Source of the DNA: Aporhodopirellula aestuarii
GTDB lineage: Bacteria > Planctomycetota > Planctomycetia > Pirellulales > Pirellulaceae
Direction of reading: 5' to 3'
NCBI RefSeq assembly: GCF_023701485.1
Contig: NZ_JAMQBK010000059.1
Span: 1 to 64,000, forward strand
Length of the DNA: 64,000 nt
In this document: piece by piece, positions 48,935 through 55,877 of the stretch
Layout: the number at the start of each line of letters is the position of its first letter
Numbering within the stretch: position 1 is the first letter of the stretch
The notes under the pieces: generated by a model
Seen by the model: the letters and a program-made list of their open reading frames with translations, nothing else
The model's database searches: none
Told to the model about the DNA's origin: nothing
Translations under genes and position numbers: made by a program

Positions 48935-50623
48935 ATGAATCACGCCCCACCCCCAGACAACGGCATCGACCTGGATCATTTCCGCCCGATGCGTTTAGAC
49001 GATCTGTTCGGCGCGTTTTGGCGTCACCGCGTTTCGGCGGTGGTGGTCGCAACTCTCTTGTTGCCATTCCTGCTGCTAGCCGTTTTTCTGATCCCGGCTC
49101 AGTATGATTCGTATGCACAACTGCTCGTCCGGCTTGGCCGCGGTGCGGTTTCGTTGGACCCGACCGCGTCTCTTTCGCCGTCGGTTTCACTGCAAGACAG
49201 CCGCAGTTCGCAGGTCAACAGCGTGCGGGAGATGCTGCAAAGCCGCGTGATGGCCCAGCGTGTCGTGCGCGAGGTAGGTGCCCAACGCATTCTCGAACCA
49301 CGTAGCACGATCTCGAAACTGAGCAAAAATCTGACCGGGTGGATTCCCGCAGGCGAACCGAGGCCGCTCGGCGACATGTCCGCCGAAGAAGTGACCGCCC
49401 AGATCCAAGAGGAGTTGGCGATCATGAAATTCCAGAAGGCGATGGATCTGTTCACAGCGCCCGATTCTTACACGATCGATTTGGAAGTCCGCACCGAAGA
49501 TCCGTTCTTATCGCGTGATCTGCTGAACACGTTGATCGAGGTCTACCAAGAACATCACGCCGCCGCTCATCGCTCAGAAGGCTCGTACGAATTCTTTGCC
49601 GAACAAGCGAACATCGCCTACGAGCGAGCGATGGCCGCAAAAGAAGCATTGCGTCTGGCCCACTCCGATCGTGGCATGATCGACGTGGGGTCCTCGCAAA
49701 CCGCATTGCGAACGCTCCTCAGCCGGATTGAAGGCGATCTCGTCCAAACCGAAAGCGAATTGGCATCCGCAGTATCTGAGATCCAAGGTCTCAGCGACGA
49801 AATTCAATCCTCTCCGAGCACCATCGAGAGCGAAGTCATTCACGGCATTCCCAAAACGACCGCCAGCACGATGCGGCAAAGCCTTTATGATCTTGAAGTC
49901 CAATACCACGAGCTGGATGCCAAATACAAAGACGACCACCCCAAAATGCGTGCGTTGCGAGAACAGCTCGCCGCTTCCTCCAAAATCGCAAACACCGAAC
50001 GTGGCGATCAGCCACAAACTCGCGAAGCGATCAATCCGATCCGACAATCACTCGAGTTATCCCGTCGTCAAACCTTGAGCCGCCTCGCCGGACTGAAATC
50101 CAAACAGCGTGAATTGAATTCGCAACGGGAAAAGCTTCTCGAAGACCTCGATCAACTTAACCACGACGAAGTCGACCTGACGCAGATGAACTGGGAGGCT
50201 TCCCTGGCCGAGCAGGAATACCTTCGGGCTGCGGAAGCACGCGACAACGCCAAAATGATTGACCAGCTCGCGTCGGGCCGCGTTAGTGAAATCGCCGTCG
50301 TACAAGACGCCAGCTTGGGTTTGAAAAAGGTGAAACCACAACGCGGCATCCTGGCAATTCTGGTGACCGTGTTGGCGTTCGCATTTGGCATTTTCCAAGC
50401 GGTCACTCGCGGGCTATTGTTCGACCGAACACCCAACCACGCCGTGCGGCGTGGCGGCTTGACTTCCCGGATCGGCCCTCGATTTGATCGCCCTAACGAA
50501 GAGTCACGAGAGTTCGTCACCACCAACGAATCGGCTCACCACGGGTCGGCTCGCATGCCTGGACTGAGCTCCATTCGTGACGAACTTGTCGATTCGCCGT
50601 CTGCTCTCGGAGTCCCACGATAG
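48935..50623 (+). CDS. Wzz/chain-length-determinant-type membrane protein
   Basis: The 562-aa protein has an N-terminal membrane span (VSAVVVATLLLPFLLLAVFLIP, about residues 35-58), a Wzz-type periplasmic head (YAQLLVRLGRGAVSLDP, then LEVRTEDPFLSRDLLNTLIEVYQEHHA), long coiled-coil helices (residues 190-450) and a second span near residue 465-490 (GILAILVTVLAFAFGIFQAV). There is no C-terminal tyrosine kinase domain. Such proteins set polymer length or export of exopolysaccharide. I use the ATG at 48935, ten codons after a TTG alternative. The gene is followed by a decayed glycosyltransferase, which fits a polysaccharide locus. Confidence 0.88.
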   Translation: MNHAPPPDNGIDLDHFRPMRLDDLFGAFWRHRVSAVVVATLLLPFLLLAVFLIPAQYDSYAQLLVRLGRGAVSLDPTASLSPSVSLQDSRSSQVNSVREMLQSRVMAQRVVREVGAQRILEPRSTISKLSKNLTGWIPAGEPRPLGDMSAEEVTAQIQEELAIMKFQKAMDLFTAPDSYTIDLEVRTEDPFLSRDLLNTLIEVYQEHHAAAHRSEGSYEFFAEQANIAYERAMAAKEALRLAHSDRGMIDVGSSQTALRTLLSRIEGDLVQTESELASAVSEIQGLSDEIQSSPSTIESEVIHGIPKTTASTMRQSLYDLEVQYHELDAKYKDDHPKMRALREQLAASSKIANTERGDQPQTREAINPIRQSLELSRRQTLSRLAGLKSKQRELNSQREKLLEDLDQLNHDEVDLTQMNWEASLAEQEYLRAAEARDNAKMIDQLASGRVSEIAVVQDASLGLKKVKPQRGILAILVTVLAFAFGIFQAVTRGLLFDRTPNHAVRRGGLTSRIGPRFDRPNEESREFVTTNESAHHGSARMPGLSSIRDELVDSPSALGVPR

Positions 50624-50714
50624 CGATCGCTCGGCGGTTTCGCCCGCGTTAGTCGGGACGTTATCTCCTGCCGATCCGATCTTATTTTTCCAACTGCAAG
50701 CAACCCTCGCATAC

Positions 50715-51516
50715 GCAGTTCTACTAGTCCGTAGCTACGATCGATTGCGTGGCGGAAAGGATGTGGTGTTCGAGGCGGAGGCGGACATGCTCGAAGGATT
50801 CGGGCACGAGGTAATGTGCTACACACGACGCAACGAGGACATGGTCAATCAGGGACGGCCGGCCAATCGGAGGAATACGGATTGGAATCGTGCGGTTGTC
50901 GATGACATTTTTCGGATGATCCAGGAACACCGAATCGAGTTCGAGCATTCCCACGACACGTTTCCCGCGAATTCGCCTTTGTCGATTCGGGCTGCCCACG
51001 AGGCCGACGCGGTGACCGTCCAAACGCTCCACAACTCACGACCGCTCTGCGCGACGGCCGTGTGCTATCGCGATAACCAACCCGTGCACCGTTGGCATTG
51101 ACAAAATGTTTGCGTTGCCCGCGATCCGACATGCCTGCTTTGACGACAGTCGAATGGCGTTGAGCGTTGTCGTGCCCAAAAAAATGTGGTCCACGCGCCA
51201 CGAAGACATTGCAAACCTACCTCGACGTTGCGATTGCCCGACGCAGTACATTCGCCAACGCTACGAGTCCGCGAAGTACCTGATTTCGCGAATCGCGATG
51301 AAACCCCATTTCGTTGAACATGACCTCACTCCCGGTGACGGTGGAGGCCGCTACGCCGTATTCATCGACCGACTCAGCGAAGACAGATGGTCTGCGGACG
51401 CGCCTTCACGCGTGGCCCAGACTTCGAGGCCAACTGCCGCTCAAGATCATCGAAAAAGAGCCGTTGGAAGACGGAATCCGTTGCCTTTCGAAGGTCTCAA
51501 ACGACGACGTAGAAAA
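50715..51516 (+). pseudogene. Decayed GT4-family glycosyltransferase
   Basis: Three frames in turn carry pieces of one GT4 glycosyltransferase. First frame to 51101: VLLVRSYDRLRGGKDVVFEAEADMLEGFGHEV, then HDTFPANSPLS and AVTVQTLHNSRPLCATAVCYRD, which follow the N-terminal domain. Second frame, 51106 to about 51380: ALPAIRHACFDDSRMALSVVV, then KPHFVEHDLTPGDGGGRYAVFIDRLSED. Third frame, about 51380 to 51510: KTDGLRTRLHAWPRLRGQLPLKIIEKEPLEDGIR. So there are two frameshifts, a stop between parts and loss of the C-terminal nucleotide-sugar domain. No plausible start codon remains. It ends in the 11-bp repeat array. Confidence 0.82.
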
Positions 51517-51615
51517 TCAACGACAAATCAACGACAAATCAACGACAAATCAACGACAAATCAACGACAAATCAACGACAAATCAACGACAAATCAACGA
51601 CAAATCGACGACAAG
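51517..51615 (+). repeat. 11-bp tandem repeat array
   Basis: The unit TCAACGACAAA occurs as eight perfect copies (51517-51604) and one changed copy (51605-51615, TCGACGACAAG). The period is not a multiple of three, so all three frames translate the same amino acids (NDKSTTNQRQI) in rotation. It abuts the pseudogene's broken end. It is not a CRISPR: there are no spacers. Confidence 0.95.
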
Positions 51616-51638
51616 TCAACGGAGTCGAATAGCAACAC

Positions 51639-52154
51639 TCAGCTCAAATAAGAACACTGTCGAACATGTTCAAACAGCACGATCCCGGCTGTCGTTGCGA
51701 GGTTCAGACTGCGAACCTTGCTGGTCGTGGGCAGACGCAATGCTCGCTCATCGTTGGGATCCATGAGATGAGCTGGTAAACCACTCGTCTCGCGTCCGAA
51801 GATGAACACGTCGCCGACGTTCATCGGAGCGTCCCACAAACTGCGTTTGGCGAAGCGTGATAAAAAAAAGAATCTCGATGGATCCAGTCGAGAAGTCAGC
51901 GTCTCCCAATTCGGAACCATTTCGATATCGAGATGCTGCCAATAATCCAGTCCGGCTCGACGCAGGCGTCTTTCGTCAAACGAAAACGCGGCCGGTAGCA
52001 CGATCCACAGCTTCGCCCCGACGGCCACGCAACTGCGTCCGATGTTGCCTGTGTTCTGAGGAATTTCGGGCTGATACAACACCACATGAACAGGAGGCGA
52101 AACAATCTCAGTCGGCTCACCGGAGTGCGGCAATGGGTTATGCATGGGATCCAT
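51639..52154 (-). CDS. trmL: tRNA (cytidine/uridine-2'-O-)-methyltransferase
   Basis: TrmL methylates the 2'-O of the wobble base in tRNA-Leu isoacceptors. The 171-aa product has a SPOUT knot and the TrmL signature YQPEIPQNTGNIGRSC, then AAFSFDERRLRRAGLDYW, the knot strands DVFIFGRETSGLP and ALRLPTTSKVRSLNLATTAGIVLFE (SAM binding). The ATG is chosen just after a GTG; a downstream Met (residue 5) is also possible. The gene ends 24 nt past the 11-bp repeat array. It runs opposite to the pseudogene and alone. Confidence 0.92.
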   Translation of the reverse strand: MDPMHNPLPHSGEPTEIVSPPVHVVLYQPEIPQNTGNIGRSCVAVGAKLWIVLPAAFSFDERRLRRAGLDYWQHLDIEMVPNWETLTSRLDPSRFFFLSRFAKRSLWDAPMNVGDVFIFGRETSGLPAHLMDPNDERALRLPTTSKVRSLNLATTAGIVLFEHVRQCSYLS

Positions 52155-53012
52155 CACGAGACGGCAACAATTCGGACTTTCACGTCAACGTATCTTTCGA
52201 CGAACTTCGCATGATAACTGTGTCACGCGAATCGCAAACCGCCCCCCACACACGATGCCAGCGGCGTCGCCACAACGGAATCCTGCCGCATTCCGGTTCT
52301 CACAAGCTCGCGTTCTAAGTTTGACTTTTCACGTTTTGCTTTGGACGAATCACTTGCGATTCGCTTTGTAAAACAATTGTGCCAGTTGCTTGAAACCCTG
52401 AGCCGGCTGTGCTGGCGAAACAATTGAGACAATTGTTCTACAATAGGACGACGCATCGCCCGAAAAGTGCAAAAGTCGAACGAAGCATCTGCATCGCTAC
52501 TTTCATTTTTGTCGTGAAGGTGTCGCTAACGCTTAGGCGGAGCTTTGGATCACCGTGCTTTCGGCAAAGCTTCGCACAGACGCATGCCTGCAATCGCACG
52601 AAAGCAACCGTGATCGACTTCAATTGTCAAGCAAAGTGAATGCGATCAAGAACGTAGCCAAACTCGGCAACCACCTTGCTACGTCGTATCGGCCTAGCGC
52701 GTCCGGAGCGATCGCCTGCCGTCGCGACCGCAACTGCTTCGGCTGACGCACAACCGAAACCATTTGACGCAAAGTCGAAACCGACGTTTTTAAGAACAAT
52801 CCGAGGTTTCAAACCGAGCGTGCATGACCCGGCGAGGAATCCCAGAAACGCTCATTTAGAAGCCAGGCTTATATTAGAAAGAAAACTTCTGAGTTTTAGC
52901 GCAAATAACCTGCATGGAGACCGGATGTACTACCAGGGAATCCAAAGCACCGCAAACAACAACTTAAGCGGAACGATTTCCCGTTACATTCTTCTCTGTT
53001 AAGGGTATTCAC
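52155..53012. other. Gene-free stretch with repeats
   Basis: No supported gene in about 860 nt. It holds ACAATTGT at 52374-52381 and at 52430-52437, with a related ACAATTGA at 52421-52428. An imperfect inverted repeat pairs 52548-52563 with 52599-52615 (GATCAC...GCTTTCG with CGAAAGC...GTGATC). AAGGG before 53013 is the ribosome site of the DUF1559 gene. Confidence 0.5.
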
Positions 53013-54239
53013 ATGAAACGTTATCGATCGGCATTCACTCTCGTCGAACTGTTGGTGGTCATCGCGATCATCGGCGTGCTCGTAGGCCTTCTTTTGCCGG
53101 CCGTGCAGGCGGCTCGTGAAGCGGCTCGTCGGATGAGCTGCAGCAACAACTTCAAACAAATCGGTTTGGGAATTCACAACTATCACTCCGCATACAAAGG
53201 TCTCCCAGTTCACGGAACCGGCACGGACCGTCCTGCTGGCCAGCAGATCTACGCGGGTGACAGCAACGGAACGAGCATCAACCGTCGCGGATCGTTCCTG
53301 ATCAGTGTCCTGCCATTCATTGAGCAGCAAGCACTGTGGGAGCAAATTTCCAATCCTCTCAACGTTAAGGCGGATGGATCGAGCAAGAATCCACCATGGC
53401 AAGCGATGGGACCTGGCGTTGCTCGACTCGACTACGGTCCATGGGCAACCAACATCCCCACCTTCCGTTGTCCCAGCGACCCCGGCACGGGCTTGCCTTC
53501 GCTCGGCCGCACAAACTACGCCGCCTGCACGGGCGACTCGTCGGTCATGTCTCGTGAAGGAACCGTATTCGTTCACAAGGTCAGCAGCGGTGCAACGATG
53601 CCTTACACGGCAAACAATCAACAGCAAGCTGAGCGATCACGGATGGTTCATCGCGGCATGTTCATATTAAACACAAAAATGAAATTCCGGGACACGCTCG
53701 ACGGACTATCCAATACAGTCATGTGTGGTGAAATCGCCACGGACTTGGGCGATTCCGATAACCGGACATCGATGCCGCAGAACGATTCGATCAACGATAA
53801 AGCAGGTCATGGTCGAAGAGAGTGCCGCAAGAACCCACGCTACATGGACCAGTTCCACGATCCCGAAAGGCCTCAGTTCTGGCAATCCGGAGCAAACCCA
53901 AGTGTTTTGATCGGACGCGGTTATCGCTGGCATGATGCCATGCACTTCTTCACCCAAGTGCACACCATTCTGCCTCCGAACTCAGGGATTTGCACAGGTG
54001 GTCGGACCAGCAATGACTCGATGGTCACCGTTTCCAGTCGCCACCAAGGCGGTGCTCACGTCCTGATGGGTGACGGAGCAGTGAAATTCGTTACCGATTC
54101 CATCGAGGCTGGCAACAGCAATACCAGAATGGTGTCGTACCACACGAGCACTCCTGCTCCGGGTTCGCCAAGTCCTTATGGGCTTTGGGGTTCGCTCGGT
54201 ACACGTGCCAACAAAGAAGTGATCGACGAAGAGTTCTAG
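53013..54239 (+). CDS. DUF1559 protein with prepilin-like N-terminus
   Basis: The 408-aa protein starts [20 protein letters not shown], a type IV prepilin signal (cleavage at A|FTLVE), followed by a hydrophobic helix and AREAARRMSCSNNFKQIGLG, then a DUF1559 body with GSFLISVLPFIEQQALWEQ, TFRCPSDPGTG and the H-x9-DG motif (HQGGAHVLMGDG) near residue 350. These proteins are abundant in planctomycetes and are thought to be secreted pilin-like or surface proteins, with the function still open. AAGGG precedes the ATG. A hairpin follows at 54269, and a small lipoprotein gene comes next. Confidence 0.95.
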   Translation: MKRYRSAFTLVELLVVIAIIGVLVGLLLPAVQAAREAARRMSCSNNFKQIGLGIHNYHSAYKGLPVHGTGTDRPAGQQIYAGDSNGTSINRRGSFLISVLPFIEQQALWEQISNPLNVKADGSSKNPPWQAMGPGVARLDYGPWATNIPTFRCPSDPGTGLPSLGRTNYAACTGDSSVMSREGTVFVHKVSSGATMPYTANNQQQAERSRMVHRGMFILNTKMKFRDTLDGLSNTVMCGEIATDLGDSDNRTSMPQNDSINDKAGHGRRECRKNPRYMDQFHDPERPQFWQSGANPSVLIGRGYRWHDAMHFFTQVHTILPPNSGICTGGRTSNDSMVTVSSRHQGGAHVLMGDGAVKFVTDSIEAGNSNTRMVSYHTSTPAPGSPSPYGLWGSLGTRANKEVIDEEF

Positions 54240-54268
54240 ACCGAACGTTCGAATGACCAGTCACAAAC

Positions 54269-54294
54269 CCCGGCCATCGCGTTCGATGGCCGGG
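54269..54294 (+). terminator. 11-bp hairpin after the DUF1559 gene
   Basis: CCCGGCCATCG / CGATGGCCGGG with a 4-nt CGTT loop, 30 nt after the stop. No T run, so it could be a terminator or a 3'-end stabiliser. Confidence 0.6.
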
Positions 54295-54343
54295 ATCGGG
54301 TCACACCACTCGATGGCACAGGCTTAGAGAGCCGACGGCGCTA

Positions 54344-54485
54344 AGCCCAATGCCATCTATTTTGTTAGCGGTGCGGCGCAAGCTGCCCGGTTACAGCGAG
54401 TAAGAAGTTCGAAATCTACCGGGTGGCTCGCGCCGCTCCGCGATAAAAACCACCCGGTTAGTGCGAAGGTAGACGGAATTGGGCT
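54344..54485. repeat. Nested palindromic element (REP- or MITE-like)
   Basis: An outer imperfect pair (54344-54363 with 54466-54485, core AGCCCAAT / ATTGGGCT) encloses a second pair 54365-54393 with 54417-54445. The inner arm GCGGTGCGGCGCAAGC pairs with GCTCGCGCCGCTCCGC with few mismatches. CCCGGTTA occurs at both 54386 and 54453 and each copy could pair with ACCGGG at 54418, so two folds are possible. It contains no gene. Confidence 0.6.
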
Positions 54486-54567
54486 CGAGCCATCCGTTCC
54501 CATCAAGATTCGCCTAAAGCCCGTACCATTCGTCACACCACCATTAACACATCTTTAAGGAGATTAC

Positions 54568-54747
54568 ATGAGATCCAGAATTTTGCTTTGCACCTTTATT
54601 GCGGGTGTCATCATCGGATGCTCGTCACCTGAAGCCTCGTCCGTTGCTGACGGACTCAGCCAACAGCAGATCGATGACTACAACGCCTTGGTAGAACAAG
54701 AAGCGAAACTCGCCGCAGAAGCGGAAGAAATCGGAAAAGGCGAATAG
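54568..54747 (+). CDS. Small lipoprotein (59 aa)
   Basis: A 59-aa frame starts with a strong ribosome site AAGGAG (54557-54562) 5 nt before the ATG. It reads MRSRILLCTFIAGVIIGCSS, a lipoprotein signal with lipobox VIIGC (Cys17), then an acidic, helical mature part of about 43 residues ending EQEAKLAAEAEEIGKGE. The size, signal and position after a DUF1559 gene make it a small companion lipoprotein; tiny lipoproteins near DUF1559 genes are common in planctomycetes. The function is unknown. A terminator follows 27 nt after the stop. Confidence 0.85.
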   Translation: MRSRILLCTFIAGVIIGCSSPEASSVADGLSQQQIDDYNALVEQEAKLAAEAEEIGKGE

Positions 54748-54774
54748 CGACGGTTCACAATCGACTATCCAACG

Positions 54775-54809
54775 AAAGGCTGCTGTGGTCCCCACATCAG
54801 CCTTTTTTT
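54775..54809 (+). terminator. Rho-independent terminator after the small lipoprotein gene
   Basis: AAGGCTG / CAGCCTT stem closes a loop containing GTGG/CCAC and runs into seven T, just past the lipoprotein stop. Confidence 0.88.
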
Positions 54810-54864
54810 ATCTGTTGACACATTGCCCTGTTCATACGCCCAACCCGCGGCGTACCGGGACAGA

Positions 54865-55665
54865 TCAGGACGGCAGTTGCAAACCTTCGGGAAGGATCCC
54901 CTGGGCGACTTCATCGTCCCACTGATCCATCAACGGCCAACCGTCAGCGAGGGTTCCGAAGTCCGCCATGTGCAAATAGCCTTGCACACGCTCGATGACT
55001 TTATCGAGCATCGCGTTGTCCTTAGCGAAGATCGGCCCGTGACTCGGGGCCAACCATCGGACGTCGCTATTGCGGATTCGAGTCAGAGACTTAATGAAGG
55101 CTTTGATATCACTTCCGTGGTGGGCGTCGATCGCTCCGATGCACCCATCGCGGTAGACGTTGTCTCCCGAGAGCAAAACGTCGCCCAAACGAAACGCCAA
55201 CTGGCTGTCGGTGTGTCCCGGTGTATGCCAGACTTCGAGTTCGAGGTCTCCGACGCGGATGATGTCGCCGTCATTGACCTGGTTCTCGATCTCGACAGGT
55301 GGCATGGCCAAATTCAGGTTTTGGGCTTCGATCAACGCCAGTGTCTTGAGGGTGTCACCCGTCCGCAGCGGTTCCACCGCATTGGGATGCGCCGTTACCG
55401 TCGTCTTGAGTGCCTGTTTGGCCTTCGCAAGACCCTGGATGTGATCCACGTCGGCGTGCGTGGCGATCAACGATTTGCATCGAGACAGAGGGAAATCCAA
55501 ATCACGGATGATCTGAATGTAGTCATCGACCGTTTCTTCGTACCCAATATCGATCAACACCCACTCATCTTGGTCATAGACCAGATAAAGGTTGCAACCG
55601 AGGACCTCACCGGCTTGGAAGTTAAGCTCGATGACACCGGGGAAAAGAGGTTTGCGTGGAATCAT
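54865..55665 (-). CDS. MBL-fold metallo-hydrolase with HxDxDH motif
   Basis: The 266-aa product is a metallo-beta-lactamase-fold hydrolase. The motif is LIATHADVDHIQGL, so the second His of HxHxDH is Asp. Other ligands are present: HTPGHTDSQ, LLSGDNVYRDG and PSHGPIF. A central GCNLYLVYDQDEWVLIDIGY is typical of the fold. I use the ATG at 55665 before IPRKPLFPGVIEL because the fold starts there; a further Met at 55731 could add 22 residues. The substrate is unknown. It lies between the small lipoprotein (convergent) and the BBP7 gene. Confidence 0.88.
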   Translation of the reverse strand: MIPRKPLFPGVIELNFQAGEVLGCNLYLVYDQDEWVLIDIGYEETVDDYIQIIRDLDFPLSRCKSLIATHADVDHIQGLAKAKQALKTTVTAHPNAVEPLRTGDTLKTLALIEAQNLNLAMPPVEIENQVNDGDIIRVGDLELEVWHTPGHTDSQLAFRLGDVLLSGDNVYRDGCIGAIDAHHGSDIKAFIKSLTRIRNSDVRWLAPSHGPIFAKDNAMLDKVIERVQGYLHMADFGTLADGWPLMDQWDDEVAQGILPEGLQLPS

Positions 55666-55877
55666 GAAGAGAAGATATTCAGGTCGGAGCGAAGAGTACT
55701 GGGAAACGTAGTGTAGATCGTTCCCCTCCATTTTCGTAGCCGTGCGAAATTCACACAGCAACGGCATTGGCCCTCAACAGAGGGTTCCTTCGCTCAACGG
55801 CGCCGTCGCACCCCGAATCTCGATTTGCCGGCGACGCCCGCGAGGAGCGAGCCGGCATTTCGGCAATACCGGTCCAA

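Larger units (their letters stand above)
54240..54567. other. Gene-free stretch with structured elements
   Basis: It holds the hairpin at 54269-54294, the nested palindromic element at 54344-54485 and the ribosome site of the 59-aa lipoprotein gene. Confidence 0.7.

Noticed and set aside
51517-51615. CRISPR-like array
   Set aside because: The units are back-to-back 11-mers without spacers and no cas genes are near.
52548-52615. Integron attC-like site
   Set aside because: The imperfect inverted repeat lacks the GTTRRRY and RYYYAAC ends and no integrase or cassette array is visible.
52676-53002. A 108-aa frame just before the first DUF1559 gene
   Set aside because: No start signal or fold, and it runs through the likely leader of the DUF1559 gene.
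54241-54260. GTTCGAAT as a tRNA T-loop
   Set aside because: No acceptor or anticodon stems can be drawn around it. I found no tRNA anywhere in the window.
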